Below, in pieces: positions 22,567 to 35,804 of a stretch of 64,000 nt of DNA (position 1 is its first letter; each line of letters opens with the position of its first letter). Source of the DNA: Tricholomella constricta (taxonomy: Eukaryota > Basidiomycota > Agaricomycetes > Agaricales > Lyophyllaceae); NCBI GenBank assembly GCA_013368375.1, contig JAACJP010000016.1:806001-870000 (forward strand), in the 5' to 3' direction. The position numbers and the translations under genes are program-made. The notes under the pieces were generated by a model. That model searched no databases. It saw nothing but the letters and a program-made list of their open reading frames with translations, and was not told the DNA's origin.

Positions 22567-24398
22567 TGGTCAAGGAGGTGGGTACTTCTTTTGTTGCAAT
22601 CCTGAGGGACGGTTTATTTGTTCTCAGCAACGCAAATCCAATGCCAGCAAGGCAACGTAAAATCTGACGGGCAATTTGTGTTAACGCTAGCATTCTGAGC
22701 AAGTACAATAAATTACGTACAACTTATTATGCGCGCGAGGCAACGTAAAATCTATACGGGCAGTTTGCGTAAGCGCTAGTATTCTCAGCAAGTACAATAA
22801 ATTATGTACGACTAGTGGCACGTTTTTATGAGATGTTGTTTGAGTCTAGCGACACATTTGAGTGAGCCTTGGCCATACGCAACAACAACTTTCACTGCAA
22901 TCGACGTAGCGACAGGTCAAGGAGGTGTGTACTTGTTTTGTTGTGATCCCGACGGACGGTTGGTTTTCTTGCAGGCATGGGCGCACCCTCACTGAGGGTG
23001 CCGTGCATACATGCCCAAACAAATGCAAATCAAAACAAATGCCAGCGAGGCAATGTAAAATTTGACGTGCGGTCTGTTTGTTTGAGCGAGTAAAACAGAT
23101 TGGACTAGCTACGTACGTACGTACGAGTAGCAGCACGCTTTGATGAGACGTTTACGTTCCAGCAACGCAATAACCGATGAGCGACGGGTGAACTGCGTAC
23201 TTGTTTTGTTGTGATCCCGACGGTAAGTTTGCTTGCGTGGACGTTGTTGTGCATGCGTGTGCTGATCGCAACAGTCTCAAGAGAAAGAAACGTACGACTA
23301 TGTATGCTGTCGGGGATTGTTGATGCTTGGTTGTCACTAATAGAGCTTTTGATCTGTCTGGCTGATGCTTTCAGGAACATGACCTGCGACTGAACGTGGT
23401 GCGTGGGAGGCGACTGACGTATGTGACAGATGGTGTACGTGGCGAGTGGCGTACCCGGAGACCGGTTAGAGGTTTGGGTTAGAGCTTCGGGTGCCTCGGT
23501 TAGAGTTTTGGGTTGGGAACGTTTCTGCTCGTGTCTCGGTTAAGGTTTGGAAACATGTTCTGCTCTGGAGCGAGGTGCAAGTCAAATCAAACACGCTGCA
23601 CACAATTAATCCCGACAACAACGCCAGCAAGGCAACGTAAAATCTGATGGCTAGCATTCTGAGCAAGTACAATAAATTACGTACGACTTAATATGCCAGG
23701 GAGGCGACGTAAAATCTGATGTGCAACACGGGCAGTTTGCGTAAGCGCTAGTATTGTCAGCAAGTAAAATAAATCATGTACAACTAGTGGCACATGTGAT
23801 ACATTCTAGCGGGAGCGAGGGAGGGTGTAGGAATATCCTTGGCCATACGCAACAACCGCTTTCACTGCGATTGACGTAGCCGATGAGCGACGGGTCAAGG
23901 AGGTGGGTACTTCTTTTGTTGCAATCCTGAGGGACGGTTTATTTGTTCTCAGCAACGCAAATCCAATGCCAGCAAGGCAACGTAAAATCTGACGGGCAAT
24001 TTGTGTTAACGCTAGCATTCTGAGCAAGTACAATAAATTACGTACAACTTATTATGCGCGCGAGGCAACGTAAAATCTATACGGGCAGTTTGCGTAAGCG
24101 CTAGTATTCTCAGCAAGTACAATAAATTATGTACGACTAGTGGCACGTTTTTATGAGATGTTGTTTGAGTCTAGCGACACATTTGAGTGAGCCTTGGCCA
24201 TACGCAACAACAACTTTCACTGCAATCGACGTAGCGACAGGTCAAGGAGGTGTGTACTTGTTTTGTTGTGATCCCGACGGACGGTTGGTTTTCTTGCAGG
24301 CATGGGCGCACCCTCACTGAGGGTGCCGTGCATACATGCCCAAACAAATGCAAATCAAAACAAATGCCAGCGAGGCAATGTAAAATTTGACGTGCGGT
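22567..24398. repeat. AT-rich satellite at the end of unit 1
   Basis: The module GCAACGTAAAATCTGA, GCTAGTATTCTCAGCAAG, TACAATAAATTACGTAC recurs with changes about every 75-95 bp in clusters (near 22655, 22740, 23630, 23700, 23975, 24065). At a larger scale about 510 bp (22567-23090) is repeated almost perfectly at 23892-24398, offset 1,325. The second copy is cut at GACGTGCGGT, where unit 2 starts, while the first continues into CTGTTTGTTTGAGCG. Confidence 0.9.
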
Positions 24399-25200
24399 CT
24401 AGTCATTGGCGGAGTGGATAAGGACCCGTTATCCATTCAGATTTTGGACCCGATTTTTCTCAAGATTGAAACAAGCAATTGGAGTCAAACCAACAGTAAA
24501 ATATATACTTCTACATGTCCTCTAGCTCGCGCACTAATTCATTTGACGAGATATGTATTCTCGGGGGTGCTATGGACCACCGAAAAGAGGGGCAAAAGCG
24601 TGGGAAAGTACACTATTGAGTGTCTTCAACGCTTCCACATCCGAGATCCTGGTTTCGGAAGACGTTCATATATACATTCGATGGCGCGCGCACTTTTCTT
24701 TAAGGAAATCGGTGAAGAATTGAGTGAGCTATAGACAATTTCGTGTGGCGGGTTCGGGTGGGTGGCGGATGTGGCTGTGCCAAAAGTCCGCTCGGGGCGG
24801 TTTTCAATTTCTAACATATTTACTACAAGTGCGCCACCCCCAAAAATTTGTGCGGGCGCTGCGTAATGTGGATCTTCCCTCATCCTGAATTTTCTGGAGG
24901 CGGCGCGGCTGAACTGTTGAAAGGCGTCAGGGATCTTTGTGACCTGGCGCGCGGGCGCGGAAGCGCGCCTCGGCAATTGCCGGCCACCGCATTCTGCCCC
25001 GCCCACCGCGCACTGTGTCGTGCTCATGCGGCCTGTCCCCACTGCCTCAACTGCCCAGTCCCTCCCTTATTGTCGTAGTACCCTCCTCTCGTTGTCCAAT
25101 TATGATTTGGTGCAATACAAAACATGTAGTCGGATGTATAAAAAATGACCACCGAGAGCGGCTCCCTTTCGACCAATACCACCGAACACTAAAGTCATTG
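24399..25200 (-). mobile_element. Helitron-like head element, unit 2
   Basis: Same element as at 8529, at the exact junction of units 1 and 2. The hairpin has one mismatch (GGATAAGG against CGTTATCC), shared with unit 3. The base beyond CTAG on the minus strand is A, from the satellite end of unit 1. Confidence 0.4.
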
Positions 25201-25449
25201 TGAGTAAGTGTTCTTCTAATAGTCTTTGGAACTGAAACAGTCTATTCTACTATATATAATGCATCCTAATTATCCTTATCTTAGTTACTCAACCTTTCAC
25301 GGCGCCTTCACTGAGGGTGCCCGTCACCTCCGATTATCTTTACTTAACTTAGTGTCACACCATACTAGAGTAATCCCTCCATACATTCCACTTGGTGTCT
25401 GAATTTTTCTTTTGATATAAGAATACAACTGAGGCACTACAAACCTCAG

Positions 25450-25682
25450 TCAAGCCCACACCTCCATCCACAAGGCCTCAGCCTCAGAAAACAACACCCC
25501 CTCCCTCGAGCGCCGCTTACTCTCCGCCTCGAACACCAACCCCCCCAGTTTTCCCACACCACTCCCGTCCCAGTTTTACCCACCACCCGCCCCCACAAGA
25601 ATGATCTATGGGGTTGGATGGGATCGATAAAGGCTTCAACGAGCTGGCCGTCAGTCAAAGTTGAAAGAAAGGGAATGAACAA
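25450..25682 (-). pseudogene. frame-shifted C-terminal exon, unit 2
   Basis: Copy of the feature at 9580-9812, with the same seven-base run and the same break in frame. Confidence 0.35.
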
Positions 25683-28600
25683 ACGACAATGTTGCTATTG
25701 CATTCCAGAGTGCTCGAGGCGTCGACGGATTGCCTACAGCTTGCGATGTTTGACGTGTTGTGTCGTCGTTTAAGTAGACAGGAGATCAACGTGTAGCGAC
25801 TGTGTAACAAGAGAAGGCCGGGGTGTTAGTGTGCATCGTAAATAGAGCGGAATTCAGCCCACCTTGCATGTTTGAAGGGAACAGCAGTGATGCAGAGTGG
25901 TAAGTACAAGCCGAAACAGACGAACGTGTCTGTGCGCGAGGCCCGTATAAAAGAATGAGACAGATGCATCCCCTCTTTGGGGCCGTTGGGAGGACATCGG
26001 AGCACTCACCAAAAACGCCGTACCCATACATATACTCCTCGGGATATCTTGATCGATGCCTTGGTCGTCAGTATTGCGCAGGATGAGGCGTCATATTGGT
26101 ATGTTGCATCAGAAGTGTCAATGGTACGACTTACCTCGAGCATCCGACCTCAGATTCCGTCGTCCGCCAATCGCAATTGCGCCCGTATCGCACCCATGTA
26201 AATGCAGTGTGCTTGCAAAGCCCCTGGTTGAGAGAAATGAGCTGAGTGCCAAACACGCCGTAATTACCGTGTCCTCCTCGAAGAAAGATAATTGCAAAGC
26301 TGATGCAGGAATCAATGAAATGAAAAGTAGATTAACTCGAGAGGACTCACGACAGGCAGCGTGTGCAAATGCTCTTCGAACAAATGTGAACAAAGGTCAC
26401 GTCGTCGAGAGGCGAGGACCGTGCAAGTGCTTCAGGTGGTGTCAGTATGTTGATTCACTTGTTTGAATGAAAAGGCTCATCTTAGACTACATACCTCCGC
26501 AGGTCAACTTTTGCATGCGTGCTTGAGGCGTCGCGTACTTGTAAGGTATCAGTTCCGGTGTGACGGCACAATAAATAGGTGTAGATACTAGAAAGGACGC
26601 AGAGACGCATTCAGTGGCTTCGTGAGCATGAATGGTCAGGACCAGGAATGGGTTCTCGAGCTTCAACTCCAAACTTGAGAGGCGGCGAAGTGTTGGAAGG
26701 AGCTTGAGCCGTGGACAAGTTCGTCAGCATGGCGGATCGACCGGACTGCCGGACTCATCTGGAAATTCTGATCGTGCTATGTTCGACGGCTAACCAATGT
26801 AGGGCGAGTGGATTCGAGGCGCCTGTGGGTTCGGAGGCGGGCGACGAGAAGGAGGTAAGTATGGGCCGGCAATCATCAAATTCCATCTGCTTAGTCATCG
26901 AAAACTCAGTGTTTTGTTTGTGCGGCACCCTCAGTGAGGGTGCCGTTTCAATCTTTGTATTTAGCAGGGGGTTGAATCAGTTAACGCGTCCTGTGAGTAT
27001 CAACCGGCGCATTTTTCATCGTCATTCGTCTGCTGACTTCTGTCTATGCGTTTGTACAGACACGAAATCTCCCCTCTCCCCCAAGTCCGAACTCCACCAC
27101 CTACCCCTCCCTCCGCCGTCTGTCTGCCGACGCAACGACTTCGACCACCCCTCCTTGCATCTCTATGTCCCCATCACATCGACATCCTTCCCGCCACCTC
27201 CACCTGCGAGCAGCTCCGCCGCCACGCCCTAGACTGGCGGGGTATCACCGCCCTCTCCCCCTTCCCTTCATCCCCACCCAATGTGTCCATCGCTCATCAC
27301 CCTCCCCTACCTCACGCGTCTGCCGTCCACACCACCACCCCATCACATCGGCCGCCCTTCTTGTACCCTACACCAGCATCCCCAGTGTCGCCTACCTCGC
27401 CGACCCGCTCATGGCCTACATCCATCTTGGTCTCCCCAAAGCCCTCGTCTACCTGCTCAGCCCCTTGGCCTCGCACTCGACGCCTGCCTCGCAGGCGACC
27501 ACGCCCTCTTCGTCAGGAGCGGGTGCCTCCTCAACGTCGTCCTCTGCCCCATCGTCCTGCGCCGTCGCCTTCGGACCCGCCCCCGCCAGTTGTCCTCCAC
27601 CGGCGGCACAAACACAGAAAGGACCAACCAGACCCGTAACCGTGGCCAATGCCTCCCGAACCCGAGGACGATACTGCCCTCGCCGCCGTATTCGCACCAC
27701 GCAACCTCAAGCACGCGAACTGCCAGCGATATCGATTGGGAGGGACAGGAAGGGGAGGGCCAGAGCAGAAGAGGACCAACCAGACCCGAAACTGTGGCCA
27801 ATGCCTCCCGAACCCGAGGACGATACCGCCCTCGCCGCCGTATTCGCACAACGCAACCTCAAGCGCACGAACTGACAGCGATCTTGATTGGGAGGGACAG
27901 GGAGAGGAGGGCCAGAGAGGTGAGGGAGAGGGATCCGGCATGCTGGTGGGGGCGCATCGCCGGAGGGGGTTCAGGACATCATGGGAGACAGTGGGGGCTG
28001 TAGGCATGGGTGGGTTTGAGATCTGGATGGGGATGGGGTGGGGAAGACGGGGAAGATGAGGAAGAAGTTAATGTGGGTGTGGGGTGCTGCTCGTCGACAT
28101 GGACTCGGAGATGGAGGAAACGAGAGGATTCGGAACCGGAGCGCGGGCTTGGGATGTGAACAGATGACGAGGCGATACAGCGGCCTCGAAAAGGTTTGTC
28201 TTCAGTTCTGCTGCATGTGTACTCCAATTTAACGTTCCATTGCAGCCACACGCTCAGACAAGAAGACGAAGACGGGGATCAAGATGCCACCCAAGAGGGC
28301 ACTCGAGGAGGCTGTCGGTGCTACTCTGGGTACACCCACACCAGAACTCGCACCAGAACCCGCGCGCGAGCAAGATGGTTTTGGTCTTGTCATGCTGTCT
28401 CTCTTGACGCACTAACGGCTCGGCATCTGCAGCGCCTTCACTACCACCAAGGTCCAGATCGAAATCGAGGTCGCCATTCCTGCGGGCCTCGACGACACCA
28501 GCAGCAGCAGCAGGCGCCCGATCGCAGCCACACCCAGACGCAGTCGCGATACTGACACTGCAGCCAACACGTGCGGGCGGCGCCCCACTACCACTTCCCC

Positions 28601-29759
28601 TGCCACTACTTCCCGAACCACCTCTTTCCTGACCTTTCGGGCCTCCTTGTATCTATAATAGTGTTGAATGTATGATTTGCTGCGCTGCCAACCCCACATT
28701 CATTTAGTAATCGCCACGGCCACAACAATGGTTTACAATGTTCAACCCATCTTCAATCTGCACCATGGCAAGGGCACCGTATGCATTTCTCTCGAAACTG
28801 CTAACCGACTTTCTTTCACTGAGAGTGCCGCACACCCTCAGTGAGGGCGCACCGGCTTCTCGGCACTGAGGGTGCACCGGCTTCTCAGCGAGTCTGGATC
28901 TGAACATGCTCGCTGCACCTTTGACGGCTCCATCCTGAAGGCTCATTCCGACCTCTCGTTACCTGCCCAACGACGTGAAGGTAGGAATCATTTAAATTCA
29001 AGTAAAAATATTCAATTGAAGCGAGATAGCGGCAAATCAAACTATCTTTGAAGATAGGACTTGTACATAGTTGACCGCTATACCTACAGTAGCCCTGATA
29101 AAAGTCCAGCTGGCGTGGGTGAGCAGCAGAGCCGTTATGTGCACCCATACACCAATGTGCTCACCACTCCTGCCCGTGGCGTGCGCCTGCCCCCACGTAA
29201 GCGCGTCACCATGCGCCAGTGCATTCATCACCTGTGCCCGTCGTGTGCATCTGCAGTCAAGACCTCTGCCACCACGTCCTATATATCTCCCGTAAGTGTC
29301 CCGCTGGATGCCAGCGTCTCCCGTCTGAGCACAGTACGTAACCCGCACAGTACATAACCTCGAGCCCCACCTCATCCACTAAACGCACGTAGAGCGCTTG
29401 CTCCCTGCTCGTCCACGTGCGCTCCGCCAACACATCCAGCAAGCCGCTTGCAATGCCCAGCTGGCCTAGCGCATTTTCAAAGTCGTCTCGGCCGCGGAGG
29501 AAGCGGCTTGAGCACGAGCGTATACGCGGTTGCCTGGAGGAGGTGCAAAGTGCTGAGGCGGCTGAGGGTCTACAGGGCCTGGCACTGCGACGAGGAGCTG
29601 CATCGCCTAACTTTGGACCGCACGCCGAAAGCGGCCCATTGCGCTGTGATGAAGAGTGCTGGCGTGTGGGTCGGCAGAGGGCTTGAGGGCCTACGTGGTG
29701 AGGTATTGAGCGTGGGTTCAGGCGCGCTCGGCTTCGAGAAGGAGGAGCTGGAGGGTGTG

Positions 29760-30262
29760 CGGGTGAGAGGTTAGGATGGGAGAGCCGTTTTCGGGGATGG
29801 GACGTACTGTCCGTCCTTGATGATATCCATGGCGAGTGGGCAAAGCTTACTTCTTTGCCCACTTGAAGCCGCGGCCGTCACAGTGTGTTAGAGTCGGCGC
29901 GTACGGCTTTCAGCAGTGTTTTCTGTAGATGGCGATGTCAGTTGGCAGATGGGATTCAAGGTCTCGACACACCAGTAGCGAGTAGGGAAATTGTATCGTA
30001 GCCCATACACGCGGGTGAGAGGTTAGGATGGGAGAGCCGTTTTCGGGATGGGACGTACTGTCCGTCCTTGATGATATCCATGGCGAGTGGGCAAAGCTTA
30101 CTTCTTTGCCCACTTGAAGCCGCGGCCGTCACAGTGTGTTAGAGTCGGCGCGTACGGCTTTCAGCAGTGTTTTCTGTAGATGGCGATGTCAGTTGGCAGA
30201 TGGGATTCAAGGTCTCGACACACCAGTAGCGAGTAGGGAAATTGTATCGTAGCCCATACACG
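29760..30262. repeat. 252-bp direct tandem duplication, unit 2
   Basis: Same duplication as at 13891. The second half lacks one G of a G4 run near 30045, which shortens it by one base. Confidence 0.95.
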
Positions 30263-33200
30263 CTCCTTTGCTCGTTTGCGAGCTGCCGGGCTGTTTTGCC
30301 GTCCAATGGTCAGTTCCACGATGAGGCCGTCGTCTCCGTGCATCTGCGAACACAACGATCGATTGGGTGCCTTCGTCTCCCATCCTAGTTTTGTATATTC
30401 TAGTGGGCAGTGGCTGTTTGACGCACGGGCACAGCAGTCGGAAGGAAAGGGAGCAAATGCAAAACAAACCTCACACGTCCGATCACCAGATCACATCTTG
30501 ATTCTTCGGCCAATGTTCGCCTCCCTGCAATCTCCCATTACACCCTCGTCCTCTCCCCTCGATGGTGACCAACGTCCTCCAGCCGACGCTCTAGAAAGTG
30601 CTTGACCAGACTAGCCTCAAATGGATCTGGTACGTCCTCAGTGTTCGCTGTGCCCTATGTAGTGTTTTAATGTCAAGGCGACAAGGTGGTCTAGTAGGCA
30701 ATCAGTGCCTCTGAAATTAATCTTACACGACTCGCTGACTACTCTGTTACATTCGCGCTAAACTCAATGACAGGTAAAACCATGACCTCGTGCTTGCTCG
30801 CGATCCAACCCGCCCAAGTCCGTAAATCAGTGCTGCTCATCGTACGTACGTACCCACCTTCCCCACCACATACCAGCCTATGTAGTACGATCCCAATTGT
30901 GCCTTTTCTCTCCGCCATAACGCTCGACATTGATGTTCGAGTGTCTAAGGGGCGGCGGCGATCGTATAATCAATGTCAGTTTGATATGAGGCGTGCAGAT
31001 ACAGTCGTGCACACCATGGGTGTCCAAAAGCATTCTATGTATTCCAACAGAGCGTGGCCCCAGTCAGGAAGTTCGCATTCACGTATATCGAAAACTGGTA
31101 AAGAAAACAGATACCTAGACGAAATCGAAGCATGAAAAAAGTAAGACTTCCCTCCATCAGCAAGCCTGGGATCCGGAAAATAGTCGAAATTGCGAGATAC
31201 CCAGCGTCGACGCGTCTGCACGATATCCATCAAGCGTCCGCTGACAAGCTACTTGAGGATCCATCGAAGGGAGCGGGAGTACATAGAGACGTCGATCTGA
31301 AGTACAATTTACTGAGGAATTAGTGGTAAAGTAACGGATCGAGAGGATACAGGACGCACCAGCGAGACCGTGTCCACCTTGTGAAATTCTATCCACCGAC
31401 TGCGCCGTCAAATGACGATCATCAGCAATTCTGGGAGTTTCTCGTCCATGATGCGCACGGCGATCGATACGCAGATTGTGTCGTGCCGGCTGTGTGATGG
31501 TGACTTTGATTGAGAATGGTGACAAGTGTAACGCTTACCTTGATGGTGAATGCAAGAGGCGGCGATGCAAAAGGGTGTTTGGTGTTGGATGCGCCAGCTA
31601 GTGGCGTTACACTGATGTTGATGTTTACAGGTGATGAGGCGCATCATGTCCGATTCCATGTCATTCAACTACTGAATCCATGAACTCTGTTGAACGCCGC
31701 GCTCGCCTCCAGTCACCTCGACGCTAGCTAGATGCGTATAGTAAAATGTCATGGTAGCTAACGGTACGTCCTCTTCCACAGTATCCGTTCCCTCTCTTTG
31801 CTGACCTTGTGTGCAAACATGTCGAGCGACTTCGCTGCATGTTCGTCGACTCGTTTAACTGATATTTAACTTCACCAGCCGGACCAAGAGTCCCGCAAGC
31901 TCTCAACTTTGTGCGTCGGCTACCGAACACGTTCACGCAAGGCTCTTGCGGATCGACAAACGACACAGGTGTATTGTTGGTGCACAAAGGTAAGTATTCC
32001 CTACACATCGAATTCATGCGCCATGCACCAATGCTTAACACCGCAACTGCAGTGCAACGAGAACGAGCAGATGCACTTACTCATCGAACATCGTGCATTC
32101 AGCCCTTTCGACAGATCTAGCACGAAAGAAAGCGAACCATCAATAATTTCGCAGAGGGCTACGTTTTGGCTACGTTACAAGGTGAAGGGCACTAGGTACG
32201 TTCGACTTGCTAGTGGGGCTGTGAAGAATGATATGAAAGGGCGGCTGGGTGCAGGGTGGGTTTAGTAGTGAATATACTTTCGGGTTAGTGTGGCATGGGA
32301 ACATGATGCACGTCAAGCGCCCATGTTGCTGGCGTTCTATGGCCGTGGGTGCGAAAGGTGACACAGATTTCCGAACCCACTCTTGGTGCTTCCCGAGCAC
32401 AACTACAAGGTCCTCCTCTCTTCTCTTCGCAGCTTGCTGGCCATCTCGAAGCTCATGGCGCTGACTGTTTCTGTTTCAATGGACTTGTCTTCAAAAATCG
32501 GTCGCTTCGCTTCGCCGATCACACTCTCGACGCCGATCGTACCCTTGCCTCTCGCTGTTCAAGATAGAAACAAGCTCAGACAAACGAAAGCCTTGTATCT
32601 GCGGTCCATGGCGTCTCTCCTCCAAAAAAAACCTTCTCGTGAAGACGTTGGCCATTGCCACCGGTGATTCAGCTCTTACTGCCAGAAGCGGATATGGTAG
32701 GGACAGAGGCACCGACGAGTGATGGGGGCTGGGCTGGGAGAGCGGGTCCGAGTTTCAGTTAGAATTGTCGCTCTATCAGTGAGTCCTTCTTCCTCTCATT
32801 ATTTCGCCCATGAGCGACAGTATATCAGTATATTGATTCGTGGTCCTATTTAAGCTACGCGCCACGTCGCCCTCGCTGTGTTTCACCACCTCCTACGGAC
32901 GACATCGCAGCCCCGTTGTCATAAACACCTGGGCTGGGGAATGGGCGCCAGCCGGTGGTAGGAACGAGCAGGAGGGTACACCTACCTTGGCCAGAGGACG
33001 TAGGCTATCAGTACATAGTCAGTAGGTAAGTATCTCTCCTGCTTCCTCTCCAGAGACGATTTTAATCGTCTTTGTCCAGTGTTCCCTCCTCACTCAGCCT
33101 GTTCCACACGCCAATCCTCTAAACAAGCGCCACGTCTATGCATCCCGCCCCATGCATCCCGCCCCATGCGCCGGCCCCAACCACCACCGCCTGAGCATCC

Positions 33201-33735
33201 CGCGGGCTTCTGCAGAATTTTCAGGAAGGGCGCATCGAGGAGGGCGGCAAACGAAGGACTCGTGGAAGCGATGAGACCCGAGAAGGATGCGTGGAGTGAG
33301 GCGACAAGGGCTGAGTGGGTGGGACCTGGACAAGGATAAGGTGGATCCGGGAGAAGAACAGGCGTGGGACGAGTGCCCAGAGGGATTCGACGCAAGGGCA
33401 AAGACCACCTCGACGACGGTGAAAGCGATCCTGATCGCCAACCCTCTTCATAATCCCCGACCTTCACGCCAGACAGCAGAAGCGAGTGCACATCATCGAC
33501 CGCCCTTCGCCCACTCGATACGTTCCATCGCATGCATCGGGCTACTGCTGGACGAACAACGACGAGAATCAAGGGGTGTATATCGGGCGAGTGGGAGAAG
33601 CACGAACGTATGTCCAGCACAGGTGGCCAGGGAAGTATGCACGCAGACCGTGTAGCTCCGTTGGCCGGTCCTCGCTGTCACCCATTGCTTGGGCCAGATC
33701 TGCTATTGCTACTGTTAGCTGGCTTTTCGACTCCC

Positions 33736-34527
33736 TCAGCGCCCTCTGCGTATTCGAAGATCAGAGAATCGCCACAACCTTTGAGTCCACCTCGTCAGCT
33801 CCGTGTCCGTGTCCGTGTTCGTGCTGAATCTGGGTTCGTGTTCGTCGTGCCTGTCCTCGTTCGGCGCTCTGGTGGCGAATTCAATATCCAGGTATGCGGT
33901 GAGCAGATCTTCAAGGCAAAGAGGCACTATCTTCAAGTTCTCGACATCGAGATCGTAATTGTCGGAAGAGGGTCTGAATCCCGCTGCAAGGATGGGAGCC
34001 GGAGCCTCGTTGGCGTCGTCGGCGGGGAGAAGCTCTATGGTGATTGACTCGGGGATGACAGCCTCCTCGAACACAGAAACTAGGCTGAGTACTCCGTGGG
34101 GCTCCAGGTCTCCATTGATGGCTGCTGGACCCGTATTCCCAGCGCTGAGCGACATGTTCTGACCTTCGTCTGAACGATTGAGCGCCCGAATCGAGTCATC
34201 GTCAGACAGAGCCTTGGGCGGCAAAGCCTGCGCAATGGCTTCAGCTTCTCCTGGCTCAAGAATGAGAATGCTCGCCTCTTCGGGCTCTGCTTCGGTGTCC
34301 AGGCTCGCTCGCTCGTCTAGGTCAAGCTGCAAATTCTTGATTTGCTCGACGTCGCGGGCGCTGGCGTCGTGGGATCCTTCGGCAGGCCTTTCCTCCTCTA
34401 TGTACTCTTCTTGCTCATCGTCGCCTTCCCTTTCGGAACACCCTCTCACACCAATGTCGACGCCCTTGCTATCGTTGTCGGCCCCATGCAGCACGTCAGG
34501 GCGACACCCAGACGATCTCGCACCTTG
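33736..34527 (-). pseudogene. acidic exon-like frame, unit 2
   Basis: Identical copy of the frame at 17872-18663 as far as I can compare by eye. Confidence 0.4.
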
Positions 34528-35804
34528 AGTTTACGTCCTCGACTCACTCGGATCCACGCTCACGCGCGATATTGTCAACAATGCTTTTTTCACAATACAC
34601 AAAAGCACCCGCACACGGGGAAGTTTGAACTAACCTAATCAATTCAAATCACAGGTCAAGTGCAATAAGCAGATTTAGTGTCAGTCTAGCCAGGTTCGTC
34701 GCCCCAACTCTGCAGTCATCATCGATTCCGACCTTTTCCGAAAAGACGAGGTTGCGCTGCCCTTTGTCCGAATGGTGAGTCCTTTCTCATTACACACAGC
34801 ACATGCTCATTTAGCTTCGGCAGCCTTTCCACTGGCGCCGCCCTCATCAACTTTTGCAAAAATTTCGAGCGTGTTCGCTCCTCCCGTATCTCGATCCCAT
34901 CGTCGAGCGCCTCGTCGAGCGTCTGAAACCCGCTGATGATTTTGCGGCTGTTAATCGGTATGTGCAGAAACAGGGCAATCACAACGTTGGCGGATGCTAG
35001 CGCGCTTAAAGTGGCTGCTGGTCTGTCTCCCTTTTCCCCTGCTCGTCGTAAGGTAGACATGATTCATTTCTCTCTCATCTGTGCACTCAATCTCTGGTTC
35101 TAGGCACTCGACGTCGTTTTTCTAGCACTGGATTACAAATCCCTAACCTTACCGCTTCCTCTTCGGTAACATCCTGCCATATGACGGCCCACTTCCCATC
35201 ACCACCACCGAAGGCGAAGACAAGAAGACGACGCACGCGCAAGCGATCCCGAAGAGGGGCTGTAAGGCCCGTCAATATGTGGTGGGGCGACTGCTGTGGG
35301 ATGGTGGTGCCGTGGCCCGTCTGTGTTTGTGACTGCAAAGTCGGAGTAGAAGAAGCAGCCTGGTTTGGCTTGGTGGACCGGGAATCCTCGATAATCGATC
35401 AGCCGCGCGCAGACCGCCGCCCTTCTTCTGGTAACGTGCACATCAATGTACATCAATCACTTCACGGCACCGAAAACACTACACTCAAATTTGATTTGTA
35501 GTCTCCCGGCACTGCTTAGGAACTTCTATGCTGTGGGCATACCACCATGGTCGAGGCCTTCAAGGTGCAATTGCTCTTGGTGCTCTTCTATCTTCTCGGA
35601 ATCTAGATCGCGACTAATCCTCAGGTTCGACAGGGCCTATGACACAACTGATAGGTCTCGCTCGACTCTCCGTAATCCGCCGCTCTAGCCCGCCGCACCT
35701 CCCTCCCCATCTCCACCTCTCCCCACCTTCAATTTGAGCACGACGAGATCATATCATTGCGCTTCCAGGTCCAGGAACTTCCGCTACTTGATGACTAGGT
35801 CTAG

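Larger units (their letters stand above)
8529..24398 (-). repeat. 15.87-kb tandem unit, copy 1 (complete)
   Basis: First complete unit (15,870 bp) of a head-to-tail array. It opens (plus-strand view) with the Helitron-like end CTAGTCATTGG and closes in satellite DNA ending GACGTGCGGT, where copy 2 starts at once. In order it holds the ~800-bp head element, a frame-shifted exon end at 9580-9812, scattered coding-like pieces 9.8-13 kb, hairpin repeats, a 252-bp direct duplication, unrecognised fragments 14.4-17.8 kb, an acidic exon, a decayed HAMP histidine kinase, a decayed second copy of the acidic exon, an 85-bp hairpin array and an AT-rich satellite. No intact gene was found. Private differences from copies 2 and 3 include C for G near 8551, T for C near 8828, A for G at 11030 and C for T near 12187. 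Confidence 0.95.

Noticed and set aside
23455..23560. Telomere-like GGTTAGAG/GGGTTAGAG motifs
   Set aside because: The motifs are irregular and separated by other sequence. No run of TTAGGG is present, and the location is inside a tandem unit.
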